Source of the DNA: an uncultured Methylococcaceae bacterium
Lineage (GTDB): Bacteria; Pseudomonadota; Gammaproteobacteria; Methylococcales; Methylomonadaceae
Length of the DNA: 64,000 nt
Assembly (NCBI GenBank): GCA_913056195.1
Contig: CAJXMF010000003.1
Location: forward strand, 35,406 to 99,405
Direction: 5' to 3'
Below, piece after piece: positions 29,248 to 39,885 of this stretch. Below the pieces are notes generated by a model. The model did no database searches. It saw only the letters and a program-made list of their open reading frames with translations, and was not told the origin of the DNA. Made by a program: the position numbers and the translations under genes. Positions within the stretch are counted from its first letter, which is position 1, and each line of letters opens with the position of its first letter.

Positions 29248-29529
29248 TCAATGTAACGTATTAACGCTCTGACTGATTACTTGATCGACGATGTCTTTAA
29301 TCTGATGGATCTTTGAAAAATCCAGTGTCAGGCCGTTAAACATATCCTCAATTGAATCTGATAATAATTGACGTTCCTTTTCGGTCAAATGAAAATCACG
29401 TTCTAAATCCTGTTGATCTTCTAATTCCATCGCATCAATATCTAATACATCGGCAATTACAAAATAAGCGGACATTGCCATCATATTTTGCATGGAATCT
29501 ATTTCATTGTTCCCCATTTTTCCGCACAT
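29248..29529 (-). CDS. Degenerate acyl-carrier-protein-like protein, unknown
   Basis: The 93-residue acidic, helical product resembles an acyl carrier protein in size and helix pattern. The relevant segments are IADVLDIDAMELEDQQDLERDF, LLSDSIEDMFNGLTLDF and IKDIVDQVISQ. At the place of the DSL phosphopantetheine site it reads HLTEKE, so the attachment Ser is missing. AGGAG lies seven bases before the ATG at 29529, which supports this start over later Met codons. The likeness is inferred from pattern only; it could be an unrelated small helical protein. Confidence 0.55.
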   Translation of the reverse strand: MCGKMGNNEIDSMQNMMAMSAYFVIADVLDIDAMELEDQQDLERDFHLTEKERQLLSDSIEDMFNGLTLDFSKIHQIKDIVDQVISQSVNTLH

Positions 29530-29848
29530 ACTCGTTCTCCTGTAACTGTAATGACTTCAGTTACAGGGTAAAGCGAAAAAGGATTTAAAAATTTGATATT
29601 TATCCGGTTTTGCAAAAATAAAATGTGAAGTATCTCAGGATTTTTAAAGGTTTTAGCCTTATTATTTTAATTTTTAGTGCCCCTTCCAAACTATCGATCT
29701 TGAAAATTACTGAGATACCCCCCTCATCCTGTCTTTTTTGCTAATGAGTGTCAATGAGCAACGTGAGGCTTTACCGCAATTATTTGAGCAACTACGAGTA
29801 AATGCTTTTCTAAGCGAGCGGACGCTGCTGACTTTTGTGCTACCGCGA
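29530..29848. other. 319-bp AT-rich intergenic region with an inverted-repeat element
   Basis: The right side (about 29740-29848) lies just after the cysH stop and shows no gene on either strand; the overlapping track ORFs are shadows of cysH. The left side holds the 89-bp inverted-repeat element (29630-29718) and the upstream region of the ACP-like gene. No clear terminator hairpin was found for cysH. Confidence 0.5.
29630..29718. repeat. 89-bp element with imperfect terminal inverted repeats
   Basis: The ends are GTATCTCAG and CTGAGATAC, a perfect 9-bp inverted repeat. It extends imperfectly to about 18 of 22 matching positions. The interior is AT-rich and non-coding. No target-site duplication is clear. 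The form suggests a small non-autonomous transposon remnant, but only one copy is in the window, so this is tentative. Confidence 0.4.
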
Positions 29849-30580
29849 TTATTTACTCTTGTCCATAATATTTCCAGCATGCAGGCCGCATTCTTTTTTG
29901 TTTTCGCCTTCCCACCACCAGCGGCCGGCGCGTTCGTGTTGATTGGGGAGTACTGGGCGGGTGCAGGGTTCGCAGCCGATGCTGATGTAGCCATGCCGGT
30001 GCAGTTCGTTGTAGGGGACTTGCCAGGCTTCAATGTAGTCCCAGACCTGAGATGAGCGCCAGTTGAGAAGGGGGTTGAATTTGATCAGCTGTTTTTGAGG
30101 ACTTGAGAAGGTGGTGTCGAGTTGGACTTCCGGTATATCGCTGCGAGTATCCTGGCTTTGATCTTTACGTTGGCCGGTTATCCAGGCATCGAGTTGTGCC
30201 AGTTTTCGTTTTAATGGAGCAACCTTACGAATAGCGCAGCATTCCTGATGACCATCTTCATAAAAGCTGAACAGGCCCTTTTGTTTGATAAAGGGTTCGA
30301 GCTCGGTTGGATCCGGAGTGAGCAGTTCGATGTCAATCTTGTAATGGGTTCTGACTTTTTCGATGAAACGATAGGTTTCAGGATGCAGGCGGCCGGTATC
30401 CAGACTGAAAACCTGAAAATCGCGGCGAATTTTTAACGCCATGTCAATTAATACGACATCTTCGGCGCCGCTGAATGAGATGGCGATATTGTCGAAATTT
30501 TCCAGCGCGGCTTTCAGAATAGGTGTGGGTTTTTTGTCTTTTAATTGTGTTTGGTAATGAAGCAGGTTGAATTCAGTCAT
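29849..30580 (-). CDS. cysH: Adenylylsulfate (APS) reductase, iron-sulfur CysH type
   Basis: The enzyme reduces activated sulfate to sulfite with thioredoxin in assimilatory sulfate reduction. The 243-residue product has the PP-loop-like [14 protein letters not shown] and [12 protein letters not shown]. It has the paired Cys motifs [12 protein letters not shown] and GCEPCTRPV, which bind a [4Fe-4S] cluster in APS-type enzymes, and the catalytic Cys in ECGLH. The cluster Cys pairs point to APS rather than PAPS as substrate. Its start overlaps the gshA stop by four bases, so the pair is coupled. Confidence 0.94.
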   Translation of the reverse strand: MTEFNLLHYQTQLKDKKPTPILKAALENFDNIAISFSGAEDVVLIDMALKIRRDFQVFSLDTGRLHPETYRFIEKVRTHYKIDIELLTPDPTELEPFIKQKGLFSFYEDGHQECCAIRKVAPLKRKLAQLDAWITGQRKDQSQDTRSDIPEVQLDTTFSSPQKQLIKFNPLLNWRSSQVWDYIEAWQVPYNELHRHGYISIGCEPCTRPVLPNQHERAGRWWWEGENKKECGLHAGNIMDKSK

Positions 30581-32160
30581 AGTGTTTGCGCAAAGTAATG
30601 TTGCAGAAATTCATCAAAACTCAAGCGGTCGTTATTTTCAATTTCTTTTTGTTTAAGATGCGACATGCGCGCGAGTTCTTTGAAATAATGCTGCCGCTCT
30701 TCAGGCAGAGGCTGTTGTTTGAAGTTTTTGTCATGTTGGGCGGAAATATCCAGGACATAGCGGCCGAAGGGGATTTCTTGTTCGCGCATTTCGGCCAACA
30801 TTTTTGCCGAGGGGGTCAGGTTCGGGTCTTTGACGACAGTGAAAAAATGGGTCAGGGCGTCTTGATAGGGGTGTCCTTTTTCCTCCTGATCCAGAATTTC
30901 ACAAATCGGGTGCATGCTTTGCAGGATTTGTGTCGCCCAGTCTTGTAACGATATTTGGCCATCGGCGTGTTCAAGCATCAACCCGGGTTTGCGGCCTTCA
31001 TTGGCGACTTTGAGCTGATTACGGTTGTTTTGTGCGTATTCGTCGTGTTGCTGGTCAGGACAGTCCTGCAATAAACAATGGAGCAGGAAGGCTTCAATAA
31101 AGCGTGATGTGTCGGCATCAATGCCAATCGGGTTGAATAAATCAAGGTCTAAGGAACGCACTTCAACATACCGTACGCCGCGCCGCTTTAAGGCCAGGGT
31201 AGGTTTCTCGCCGGAATTGGCAATCTGCTTAGGCCTAATGGTACTGTAAAATTCATTTTCAATCTGCAGAATATTGGCGTTTAATTGCCGGTATTCGCCA
31301 TCGACTTTTACGCCAATTTTTTCGTATTCCGGGTAGGGGGTTTCGATGGCCGCACTTAAGGTTTTGACATAGCCATCAAGTGAATTGTAATCAATGTTGA
31401 GTTGTTCCTGGTTTTTGCTTTTATAGCCGATATCACTCATGCGTAATGAGGTGGCATAGGGATGGTATAGCGTATAGCGATCAAATTCATCGAATTGTGC
31501 CATCAGTTGGGGGCGGCTTTTGAAGAATTTTTTGCAAATAGCGGGTGATGCGCCAAACAGATACAAAATAAGCCAGTCCTGACGTTGAAAATTTCGTATT
31601 AAACCGAAATAGCTTTCGGAGATGAAATGATCGAGACTGTCGAAAGAGCCACTTTGTTGGTGCAGTAAAGGCCATAAGGCGATCGGTACGGAATAGTTGA
31701 AATGGATACCGGCAATCGCCTGCATGGTGCGTCCATAACGGTACCAGAGCCCTTTGCGATAAACATGTTTCATCTGGCCAATATTGGATGTGCCGTATTC
31801 GGCAATACGAATACTGTCATCGCCATCAATACCGCAGGGCATGCTGGTGGTCAATAGCATTTGATCGTGCAGATGTTGATACACAAAGCGATGAATGTGC
31901 TGCATGAACAGCAGGCTTTCATTGATATCGGAAAAAGGGGGGGTGATAAATTCCAGCAGGGCTTCGGAATAGTCCGTAGTGATATGCGGATGGGTTAGTG
32001 CGGCACCTAATGAGGCAGGATGATCGCTTTGTGAAATACACCCTGAAGAATCAATACGCAGACTTTCTTTTTCGATGCCTTTCAGACCATGTTTCAGCAA
32101 GTGCTGTTGTTGGTGTGCAATGATATATTTTAAGCGGGATGATGATAGATGCTTGTTCAT
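30577..32160 (-). CDS. gshA: Glutamate-cysteine ligase
   Basis: GshA joins glutamate and cysteine, the first step of glutathione synthesis. The 527-residue product has the proteobacterial type-1 GshA pattern: [10 protein letters not shown] near the start, [13 protein letters not shown], the ATP/substrate region [19 protein letters not shown], and IHFNYSVP. Later it has [20 protein letters not shown]. The length matches the E. coli family. It is upstream of and overlapping with cysH, linking cysteine supply to its use. In an H4MPT methylotroph, glutathione may also serve formaldehyde or redox defence, which is inference. Confidence 0.96.
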   Translation of the reverse strand: MNKHLSSSRLKYIIAHQQQHLLKHGLKGIEKESLRIDSSGCISQSDHPASLGAALTHPHITTDYSEALLEFITPPFSDINESLLFMQHIHRFVYQHLHDQMLLTTSMPCGIDGDDSIRIAEYGTSNIGQMKHVYRKGLWYRYGRTMQAIAGIHFNYSVPIALWPLLHQQSGSFDSLDHFISESYFGLIRNFQRQDWLILYLFGASPAICKKFFKSRPQLMAQFDEFDRYTLYHPYATSLRMSDIGYKSKNQEQLNIDYNSLDGYVKTLSAAIETPYPEYEKIGVKVDGEYRQLNANILQIENEFYSTIRPKQIANSGEKPTLALKRRGVRYVEVRSLDLDLFNPIGIDADTSRFIEAFLLHCLLQDCPDQQHDEYAQNNRNQLKVANEGRKPGLMLEHADGQISLQDWATQILQSMHPICEILDQEEKGHPYQDALTHFFTVVKDPNLTPSAKMLAEMREQEIPFGRYVLDISAQHDKNFKQQPLPEERQHYFKELARMSHLKQKEIENNDRLSFDEFLQHYFAQTL

Positions 32161-32298
32161 TAATCAGGCTACGCGAATGACGCGTCTTAGGTATAATCGA
32201 TCTATTATAGAGTGTTGTCACGGTTTTGAGAACCTTCTCGACAGCGTGCAGGCGGAGTAGACGTTTATGCATAAAAAATCAAGGGGTGGTGTCGTATT

Positions 32299-34434
32299 AT
32301 GAACGATAAGGTGTTGCACACATTACGCACGGTTTTTGGCTATGATAAATTCCGTGGTCAACAGGCTGAAATTATCGAGCAGGTGATTGCAGGTAATGAT
32401 GCGCTGGTTTTGATGCCGACCGGGGGAGGGAAATCCTTGTGTTTTCAGATTCCGGCCGTGCTGATGGATGGCGTGGCAATTGTGATTTCACCGTTGATTG
32501 CGTTGATGGAAGATCAAGTCAATGCCTTGCATCAGTTGGGTATCCGGGCCGCCTTTTTAAATTCAACCTTGTCACTAGATAACGTTCGGCAGATTGAGAC
32601 GCAGTTCCAGCAAGGGGCGTTGGATTTGCTGTATATGGCTCCTGAACGTTTGAACAACGAGCGTACCTTGGCGTTGTTTTCTCGCGTAAAAATCGCTTTA
32701 TTTGCAATCGATGAGGCGCATTGTGTGTCGCAGTGGGGGCACGATTTTCGTGCCGATTATTTGCAATTGTCGTTGTTGCAGGCGCGCTTTCCTAAGGTGC
32801 CGCGCATTGCCTTGACCGCGACGGCGGATGATAAAACCCGCGCTGAAATTATCAAACGTTTAGGCCTGGAACAGGCCAGGATTTTTATCAGCGGCTTTGA
32901 CCGGCCTAATATCCGCTACCGAATTGTGCAGAAACAACAGGCGCGGCAACAATTATTGCAGTTTATACAGCAAGAACATGCCAGTGATGCAGGTATTGTT
33001 TATTGCTTGTCCCGAAAAAAAGTCGAGGCGACAGCCGCGTGGTTGAATGAACAAGGGATTACCGCCTTGCCCTATCATGCCGGGATGAGCAATGAACTGC
33101 GGCAACGTCATCAGCAACGTTTCATCAAAGAGGAAAGCCTGGTTATCGTGGCGACGATCGCATTTGGCATGGGTATAGACAAACCGAATGTACGTTTTGT
33201 TGCACATCTGGATTTACCTAAAAGTATCGAAGCCTATTATCAGGAAACCGGCCGCGCTGGACGTGATGGCTTACCGGCGAATGCCTGGATGGCCTATGGC
33301 TTGCAGGATGTGATTACCCTGCGTCAAATGATGACGAGTTCGAATGCCAGTGAGGCACATCGGCGGCTGGAATTGCATAAGCTCGATGCCATGCTGGCCT
33401 TGTGTGAAACTATTCACTGCCGCAGACAAGATTTACTGGCTTATTTTGGTGATATGCTGGAGGCACCCTGCGGTAATTGTGATACCTGCCTGGAGCCGGT
33501 TAAGACCTGGGATGGAACGGTGGTGGCACAACAAGCCTTGTCCTGCATTTATCGTACCGGCCAGCGTTTTGGGGCCAGTTATTTGATTGATGTATTGCGC
33601 GGCAAGGATAATGACCGGATACGGCATTTTGGCCATGACAAACAATCAACCTTTGGTATCGGTAAAGACCTGGATGAACAACGCTGGCGTTCGGTGTTCA
33701 GACAATTGGTCGCGCGTGGGCTGATTGAGGTTGACTTTGAAGGATTTGGTGCCTTTAAACTTACCGAGGCGTGTCGGCCTGTATTGCGCGGCGAACAAAC
33801 CTTGATGCTGCGTCGCGATATTCAGTCCAAAAAAGTGCGTTCGGGGGCATCGAAAAAAGTTCAGCCTGATAACCCTTTATGGGAAGCATTACGCACTAAA
33901 CGCCGGGAAATTGCACAGCGCCAGGATGTGCCGCCGTACGTTATTTTTCATGATGCTACCTTAATGGAAATGATGGCGACAAGGCCGCAAACATTGAGTC
34001 AGATGGCACATATTTCGGGTGTTGGCGAGCGTAAACTGGCGCTTTATGGGGATGAATTTATTGACGTGATTCAACAGTTTTCAGGTGTTGAATTCGCGGA
34101 GGAAAAAATCAGCGATACGGTACAGGAAAGCCTGGACTTGTTCCGGCTAGGGTACACGGCAGAACAAATTGCTGAGCAGAGAGAACTTAAAGCGGACACC
34201 ATTTATCGACATTTATCGGTTGCGATTGAGCAGGGACAGATTGTATTGAGCGAGGTGGTATCGTTGCCGGAGTCTGAAATAGACACGCTGCAAGAGGCCA
34301 TATTAGCGCTGCCAGACGATCAAAATAATCGTTTGAAGCCGGTTTATGAACAATTTTCGGGGGCCTATTCATATGGAGTTTTGCATTGTGTCAAGGCGTC
34401 TTTAACACACGAGATTGAGGTGTCTTCGGGTTGA
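32299..34434 (+). CDS. recQ: ATP-dependent DNA helicase RecQ
   Basis: RecQ is a 3'-5' DNA helicase in recombination and fork repair. The 711-residue protein has Walker [17 protein letters not shown] in [16 protein letters not shown], and helicase motif [12 protein letters not shown]. The zinc-binding Cys cluster reads CGNCDTC (about residue 395), followed by the RQC winged helix. An HRDC domain lies at about 530-600. The C-terminus adds a helix-turn-helix-like segment ([22 protein letters not shown]). Its length exceeds the ~610 of E. coli RecQ because of that extension. Confidence 0.96.
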   Translation: MNDKVLHTLRTVFGYDKFRGQQAEIIEQVIAGNDALVLMPTGGGKSLCFQIPAVLMDGVAIVISPLIALMEDQVNALHQLGIRAAFLNSTLSLDNVRQIETQFQQGALDLLYMAPERLNNERTLALFSRVKIALFAIDEAHCVSQWGHDFRADYLQLSLLQARFPKVPRIALTATADDKTRAEIIKRLGLEQARIFISGFDRPNIRYRIVQKQQARQQLLQFIQQEHASDAGIVYCLSRKKVEATAAWLNEQGITALPYHAGMSNELRQRHQQRFIKEESLVIVATIAFGMGIDKPNVRFVAHLDLPKSIEAYYQETGRAGRDGLPANAWMAYGLQDVITLRQMMTSSNASEAHRRLELHKLDAMLALCETIHCRRQDLLAYFGDMLEAPCGNCDTCLEPVKTWDGTVVAQQALSCIYRTGQRFGASYLIDVLRGKDNDRIRHFGHDKQSTFGIGKDLDEQRWRSVFRQLVARGLIEVDFEGFGAFKLTEACRPVLRGEQTLMLRRDIQSKKVRSGASKKVQPDNPLWEALRTKRREIAQRQDVPPYVIFHDATLMEMMATRPQTLSQMAHISGVGERKLALYGDEFIDVIQQFSGVEFAEEKISDTVQESLDLFRLGYTAEQIAEQRELKADTIYRHLSVAIEQGQIVLSEVVSLPESEIDTLQEAILALPDDQNNRLKPVYEQFSGAYSYGVLHCVKASLTHEIEVSSG

Positions 34435-34451
34435 ATCAAGGCTTTCCCGGG

Positions 34452-34904
34452 TTAAGCCGGGGCTAAGTCCTGCGTTTGGCTGGAAAAGTGGTAATGATTT
34501 TTCAAGCAGTGTGTCAGCCATTTGTCCAGAAAATAATTAAGTCGCCATTTATAGTGCATGATGGCAATCGATTCGGTGGCTGATTTGTATACGCGCGACA
34601 CCGGGTGACGGGCATGGTCGCTTAAAACTTCGGCCAGTTGGGCGTCAAAATAGATGCGGATGACCACCTCAGGCATCATGAATGTTTCCAGTTCATCACC
34701 GAAACGATGAGAGAGTTTGATGGTGACGGTGTAACGGCTTTTTTCCAGCATTTCAAGATGAATGGCGGGTTTGTTCGCACACACGCCTAACGCTTCAGTA
34801 TTTATCTGTTTGAGTTCGGGAATCAGGCACAGCAGTTTTTGATAATTGGATTCGCAGATTTTTTCCAGGCACCAGGCGGTGTTGACAGGTTGAACATGGC
34901 CCAT
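34452..34904 (-). CDS. DUF1249 (YqiB-like) protein
   Basis: The 150-residue product resembles the YqiB/DUF1249 family, with ICESNYQKLLCLIPEL near the start, MPEVVIRIYFDAQLAEVL in the middle and LNYFLDKWLTHCLKNHY near the end. The family's function is not known. It has no signal peptide or membrane span. It lies three bases after the QueD-like gene on the minus strand and is probably cotranscribed with it. Confidence 0.82.
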   Translation of the reverse strand: MGHVQPVNTAWCLEKICESNYQKLLCLIPELKQINTEALGVCANKPAIHLEMLEKSRYTVTIKLSHRFGDELETFMMPEVVIRIYFDAQLAEVLSDHARHPVSRVYKSATESIAIMHYKWRLNYFLDKWLTHCLKNHYHFSSQTQDLAPA

Positions 34905-34907
34905 GAT

Positions 34908-35312
34908 TTAATCTTCCCGGTAGCAGGCGCAGGCACTGTCGGTTTCCCATAAGACAACCTGATCGAGATCGAATCCCTGGTTTTTTAAATGACGATAAAT
35001 CATTTCGCTTAATACTTCTGCTGTCGGGTGTTCATCCAGTAACATAAAACGCTCGTTATTGGCACGCAACGCCGGTACTAAGGGATCATCTTTATGCAGT
35101 AAGAAGTTGTGATCGAGTTGGTTGTCAATATACGATTTAACCTTGGCTTTGATATCTGAGAAATCACAGACCATGGCCTGGTTATTCAGCTGTTCCCGGC
35201 GAATGGATATGGCGGCTTTGACGCTGTGGCCGTGCAGGTTACGGCATTTTCCCGGGTGGTTCATCAAGCGATGTCCATAGCAAAAATAAACCTCCTTGGT
35301 AATGATGTACAT
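34908..35312 (-). CDS. queD: 6-pyruvoyl-tetrahydropterin synthase / QueD family
   Basis: The family converts 7,8-dihydroneopterin triphosphate; QueD makes 6-carboxytetrahydropterin for queuosine. The 134-residue product has CYGHRLMNHPGKCRNLHGHSV, with three zinc His residues and the catalytic Cys in the QueD position (GKCRNLHGH). The dimer motif LDHNFLL and the C-terminal Glu in VVLWETDSA are present. QueD is the best call, but this family also has members acting in other pterin pathways, and this organism makes a methanopterin. The neighbours (DUF1249, PilZ) do not settle it. Confidence 0.85.
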   Translation of the reverse strand: MYIITKEVYFCYGHRLMNHPGKCRNLHGHSVKAAISIRREQLNNQAMVCDFSDIKAKVKSYIDNQLDHNFLLHKDDPLVPALRANNERFMLLDEHPTAEVLSEMIYRHLKNQGFDLDQVVLWETDSACACYRED

Positions 35313-35318
35313 GAATAG

Positions 35319-35615
35319 TCAGCCTTTTATGCTTTTGATTGTCGCGGCGATTTCGTATTGGTCAGGCGCTTTTTCTGTGCAGCGCACAACTTCAATCAAT
35401 GCGTTCATCGGGGGCGTGAGTGATTTTTTAGGTTTCACGCAAACATCCATGGCCAGGCCAGGTTCAAACGGTGTGTCGGCGATAAATGATAAGCCGGCAC
35501 CGCTGAGTGAGGTGCAATGACCACGTTTTTCATCGCTGCCGTCAAGGGTTTTGTAGGTAATGTCACAGTCGACATTCATGCGCATATAGTTACGTTTTTC
35601 ATCATAATCCAGCAT
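35319..35615 (-). CDS. Small PilZ-domain protein
   Basis: The 98-residue product is a single PilZ domain, probably a c-di-GMP-binding adaptor. It has EKRNYMRMNV (the RxxxR motif) near residue 8 and CTSLSGAGLSFIA (the [D/N]xSxxG-like motif, with Thr in the first position). That substitution could weaken ligand binding. It lies six bases before the QueD-like gene. The target is unknown. Confidence 0.85.
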   Translation of the reverse strand: MLDYDEKRNYMRMNVDCDITYKTLDGSDEKRGHCTSLSGAGLSFIADTPFEPGLAMDVCVKPKKSLTPPMNALIEVVRCTEKAPDQYEIAATIKSIKG

Positions 35616-35740
35616 CGCTATTTCCTCTGAAGTAAAGGGATATCATAACAAAATATTTAGCGTTTAATTTATAGACGTATTCGAAATATTTTTCCAGGTT
35701 TGGGCTTTTTCATTAAGCCTGAGATATACATCACGTAACA

Positions 35741-36946
35741 TCAGATATTCAGTAATAAATGGGCCGGTGCCTCCAGGCATTCTTTAATGGTGACGAGAAA
35801 TTGCACGGCTTCTTTGCCATCAACCAGACGGTGGTCATAAGACAGGGCTAAATACATGATTGGCCGAATGACGATTTCGCCATTTTCAACCACCGGGCGT
35901 TCCCTGATGGCATGCATACCTAAAATGGCACATTGCGGCGGATTAAGGATGGGGGTCGATAGCATGGAACCGAAAATACCGCCATTGGTAATGGTGAAGG
36001 TACCACCGGTTAAATCGTCCACACTGATGGTACCCGCTTTTGCTTTGCCACCAAATTCGGCGATATTTTTTTCAATGCCGGCAAAATCCAGTTGGTCGGC
36101 ATCACGAATGACAGGAACGATGAGTCCACGGGGCGATGAGACCGCGATGCCGATATCGTAATAGCCGTGATAGATAATATCGTTACCATCTATCGAAGCA
36201 TTAATGGCCGGGAAGCGTTTTAAAGCTTCAATTGAGGCTTTGACAAAAAATGACATAAAGCCGAGTTTGACGTCATGTTTTTGTTCAAAACGTTCTTTAT
36301 ATTGCTGACGAAGATTGATGACCGCCTGCATATTCACTTCATTGAAGGTTGTCAGCATAGCGGCATTTTGTTGTGCCTGCAGCAAGCGTTCGGCAATTTT
36401 TGCCCGTAGCCGGGTCATGGGAACGCGTTGTTCCGGCCGTATTGGCGAGGATGTGGCGTAAACCGGGGTTTCTATATCCTGTGTGACGAGGGGTTTATTG
36501 GCTTCTGTTGATTTTTTGGTTTCGGCGTGTGCCTGTTTTTCCAGATAGTCGAGAACGTCTGTTTTTAAAATACGGCCATGTTTTCCTGTGCCCAGAATTT
36601 TATGGGGGTCCAACTGATTTTCCTGGATTAAGCGTCTGACGGCGGGACTTAATGGAATATCGGCATTGGATTCGGCGGCCGTTTCGGTTTGCTCAGGTTC
36701 CGCAATGTCTTGTTCTTCCATGATGGCGATAACGTCACCTGCTGTGACCGTTGTGCCATCCGGTTGGATAATTTCTTTCAGGATACCTGTGACGGGTGCG
36801 GGTACTTCCAGCACCACTTTATCGGTTTCCAGGTCAACCAGGGTTTCATCCTGGGTAACCGCGTCACCGGGATGTTTGTGCCAGGCGACCAGTGTTGCAT
36901 CGGAGACTGATTCAGGTAAGTCCGGGACCAGAATTTCATGTTTCAT
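35741..36946 (-). CDS. sucB: Dihydrolipoyl succinyltransferase (2-oxoglutarate dehydrogenase E2)
   Basis: SucB is the acyltransferase core of the 2-oxoglutarate dehydrogenase complex. The 401-residue product has a lipoyl domain with the modified Lys in [11 protein letters not shown] (about residue 43). An E3-binding segment (about 100-135: [22 protein letters not shown]) follows. The catalytic domain has [13 protein letters not shown] near the end. Its start overlaps the sucA stop by 11 bases. No E3 (lpd) gene follows here, so E3 must come from elsewhere. Confidence 0.97.
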   Translation of the reverse strand: MKHEILVPDLPESVSDATLVAWHKHPGDAVTQDETLVDLETDKVVLEVPAPVTGILKEIIQPDGTTVTAGDVIAIMEEQDIAEPEQTETAAESNADIPLSPAVRRLIQENQLDPHKILGTGKHGRILKTDVLDYLEKQAHAETKKSTEANKPLVTQDIETPVYATSSPIRPEQRVPMTRLRAKIAERLLQAQQNAAMLTTFNEVNMQAVINLRQQYKERFEQKHDVKLGFMSFFVKASIEALKRFPAINASIDGNDIIYHGYYDIGIAVSSPRGLIVPVIRDADQLDFAGIEKNIAEFGGKAKAGTISVDDLTGGTFTITNGGIFGSMLSTPILNPPQCAILGMHAIRERPVVENGEIVIRPIMYLALSYDHRLVDGKEAVQFLVTIKECLEAPAHLLLNI

Positions 36947-39767
36947 GTTTATTTCCTGTCAGGTTTCCATAGAGGGCGGATTGAACGACGGCGCGTTGTT
37001 CTTGAATATGTGTTTTGAAGCTGCCAACTGCGGGTGCCGCCGAAGCCGGACGCCCAACATACTCAATATTGGCATTGGCATCAAGATTGTTGTAAAAATT
37101 ATGTTTGCTTTGATACCAGGCCCCTTGGTTTTTGGGTTCTTCCTGGCACCAGACATATTCCTTGATATGGGGATAGTGCTGAATGATGCGGCGAAACGCC
37201 TGTGCCGGGAAGGGGTATAATTGCTCGATCCGAATGATGGCGATGTGATTCAGTTTGTCGCGGCGACGCGCTTCGAGCACATCATAATAAACCTTACCCG
37301 AGCACATGATCAAACGCGTGATGCGGGCTTTATCCAGATCGTCTATTTCGTCAATGACGGTCTGGAACTGTCCTTGACTCAATTCTTCCAAGGTGGATAC
37401 AGCCAGTTTATGTCGCAGTAGACTTTTAGGACTCATTACAATCAGGGGCTTACGGTATTGTCGGATTAACTGTCTGCGCAGCAGGTGAAAAATCTGCGCG
37501 GGCGTGGTGGGGTAACACACCTGAATATTCGCATCGGCACACAGTTGTAAATAACGTTCCAGTCGTGCCGAGGAGTGTTCAGGGCCTTGACCTTCGCAGC
37601 CATGCGGCAGCAACATGACCAGGCCGCTTAAACGTCCCCATTTTGATTCACCCGAGCTGATGAATTGATCAATAACAACCTGGGCGCCATTGGCGAAATC
37701 ACCAAATTGCGCTTCCCAGATGATCAGCTTGTTCGGTTCGGTGGAGCTGTAGCCATATTCAAAGCCTAAAACCCCTTCTTCCGACAGTAACGAATCGAAT
37801 ATTTGCGGGCGCGCCTGATTTTCAGCCAGATGTTTTAAAGGGATATAAGGTTCGCCGTTGATTTGATTATAAAGTATGGCATGACGATGGAAAAAGGTGC
37901 CTCGGCCGACATCCTGGCCGGTTAAGCGGATTTCGTAATTTTCCAGCAATAAGGTGGCATACGCCATGGTTTCGGCAAACCCCCAATCCAGTGGCAAGGC
38001 ACCAGCCGCCATTTTATTCCGGCTTTCCATGATTTTGGCGACGCGCGGATGTAGCTCAAAGCCAGACGGCAGGCGTTGCAGCCTGTCATTACAAAAACGA
38101 ATCCGCTCCAGGGCAACACGGGTATCGGCCGGTTCTTCCCAGCTTTTATGGAGAAAAACATCCCATTGGCGTGAATAAGAATAACTGGTGTTATCAAGAA
38201 TCGGGCGGGAGACGACCTGGTCCTGGTCTAGTTTATGCTGATAATTTGTCTCCATGGCTTTGGCGTCGTCGGCGCTGATGAGTTGATCCTGCATGAGTTT
38301 GTCAGCATAGATTTGCCGCGTTGTCCGATGATTATGGATGATTTTATACATGATTGGCTGAGTGACAGCAGGTTCATCCGCTTCATTATGGCCCCGGCGA
38401 CGGTAACAAATCAGGTCAATCACGACATCTTCATGGAAGCGCATGCGGTATTCGAGTGCTAATCGGGTGACAAAAATAACCGCTTCAGGGTCATCACCAT
38501 TGACATGGAATACCGGCGTCTGAATCATATTGGCCACATCGGTGCAGTACAAGGTGGAGCGCGCATCGAATGGATTGCTGGTTGTGAAGCCGATTTGGTT
38601 GTTTATAACGATATGGACGGTGCCGCCGGTCGAAAAGGCACGGGTTTCCGACATATTCAAGGTTTCCATAACCACACCCTGGCCCGCAAAAGAAGCGTCA
38701 CCATGAATCAAAACCGGGATGACGGTATCAACACTGCCTTTTCCGCGTCGATCCTGTCGTGCCTTGACTGAGCCCTCTACCACTGGATTGATGATTTCAA
38801 GATGGGATGGGTTGAAGGCCAGGGTGACATGCAGCGGACCACTGGAGGTCTCGACATTGGATGAAAAACCCATGTGATACTTGACGTCTCCCGTCAAGGC
38901 GCCGGGTGAGGACACATGGGTGCCTTCAAATTCACCAAACAAGGCTGCCGGGCTTTTACCGAGTATATTGACCAGAACATTGAGACGGCCACGATGCGCC
39001 ATGCCAATAACCAGCTCTTTGGCTTGCCTGGTGCCGGCGAGTTGAATCAGTTCATCCAGGATTGGAATTAATGATTCACCGCCTTCTAATGAAAAGCGTT
39101 TTTGGCCGACATATTTGGTATGCAGGTGTTTTTCGATGGCTTCTGCAGCGGTGAGTAAATGCAACAGCCAGCGTTTTTGTCCGGGGTCGGTCAATCCCGG
39201 ACGCGAGCTTTCCAGTTTGGTTTGAATCCAACGTTTGGCATCGGTATCGACAATATGCATATATTCCGTGCCGATACTGCCACAATAAATATCCTTCAGG
39301 GTGGTGATGATTTTCCGCAGCGGCATGCGATCCTTGCCATATAAATTACCGGTATGGAACAGCGTATCCATATCCGGCTCTGCCAGGCCGTAATAAGCCG
39401 GTTCAAGATCGGGCGGGATGTGAATATCTTTACCCAGTGGATTGTTGTCTGCAATCTGGTGGCCTTTCATGCGGTACTGATTAATCAGGCGGGCGACGGC
39501 GGATTGTTTTTTGACGCTTTCTTCCGTAAAGCCCTGTAATTTAGCTAAACGCCCGGGAGAACTGACGGCAAGTTGTGCAAACCGTTCTACAATCGGGCTG
39601 TGCGGGATGTCGTGCTGATTCAGTTGACGAATTTCGCTGAACTTTTTTTGCCAACTTTCAGGGACAGAATCAGGGTTTTCCAGATATTGTTCATATAAGT
39701 CTTCGACAAAGCTGGCGTTATTACCATACAAAGCCGAAGTGTCGTAAAACATTTTGACAAGACTCAT
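36936..39767 (-). CDS. sucA: 2-oxoglutarate dehydrogenase E1 component
   Basis: SucA decarboxylates 2-oxoglutarate with thiamine diphosphate. I prefer the ATG at 39767 ([15 protein letters not shown]), giving 943 residues; the track start adds 28 atypical residues. Family motifs include [25 protein letters not shown], the ThDP region [18 protein letters not shown], and [10 protein letters not shown]. The length is typical. With sucB it gives two of three subunits of the complex. Type I methanotrophs were long thought to lack this activity, so its presence is of metabolic interest. Confidence 0.97.
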   Translation of the reverse strand: MSLVKMFYDTSALYGNNASFVEDLYEQYLENPDSVPESWQKKFSEIRQLNQHDIPHSPIVERFAQLAVSSPGRLAKLQGFTEESVKKQSAVARLINQYRMKGHQIADNNPLGKDIHIPPDLEPAYYGLAEPDMDTLFHTGNLYGKDRMPLRKIITTLKDIYCGSIGTEYMHIVDTDAKRWIQTKLESSRPGLTDPGQKRWLLHLLTAAEAIEKHLHTKYVGQKRFSLEGGESLIPILDELIQLAGTRQAKELVIGMAHRGRLNVLVNILGKSPAALFGEFEGTHVSSPGALTGDVKYHMGFSSNVETSSGPLHVTLAFNPSHLEIINPVVEGSVKARQDRRGKGSVDTVIPVLIHGDASFAGQGVVMETLNMSETRAFSTGGTVHIVINNQIGFTTSNPFDARSTLYCTDVANMIQTPVFHVNGDDPEAVIFVTRLALEYRMRFHEDVVIDLICYRRRGHNEADEPAVTQPIMYKIIHNHRTTRQIYADKLMQDQLISADDAKAMETNYQHKLDQDQVVSRPILDNTSYSYSRQWDVFLHKSWEEPADTRVALERIRFCNDRLQRLPSGFELHPRVAKIMESRNKMAAGALPLDWGFAETMAYATLLLENYEIRLTGQDVGRGTFFHRHAILYNQINGEPYIPLKHLAENQARPQIFDSLLSEEGVLGFEYGYSSTEPNKLIIWEAQFGDFANGAQVVIDQFISSGESKWGRLSGLVMLLPHGCEGQGPEHSSARLERYLQLCADANIQVCYPTTPAQIFHLLRRQLIRQYRKPLIVMSPKSLLRHKLAVSTLEELSQGQFQTVIDEIDDLDKARITRLIMCSGKVYYDVLEARRRDKLNHIAIIRIEQLYPFPAQAFRRIIQHYPHIKEYVWCQEEPKNQGAWYQSKHNFYNNLDANANIEYVGRPASAAPAVGSFKTHIQEQRAVVQSALYGNLTGNKHET

Positions 39768-39885
39768 GCAAAATTCCCGTTTTAGCAAGTGATGCTTAAT
39801 GATAGGCTGTAAGTGGTATATTACCAAGTCAAAATGACACCCGCGATTCAAATCGCATCTTTGAAGCCTAAGCTAGACCAGCATC

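Noticed and set aside
29707-30055. ORFs on both strands near the cysH 3' end
   Set aside because: They are shadows in other frames of cysH, which has clear catalytic Cys motifs in its own frame.
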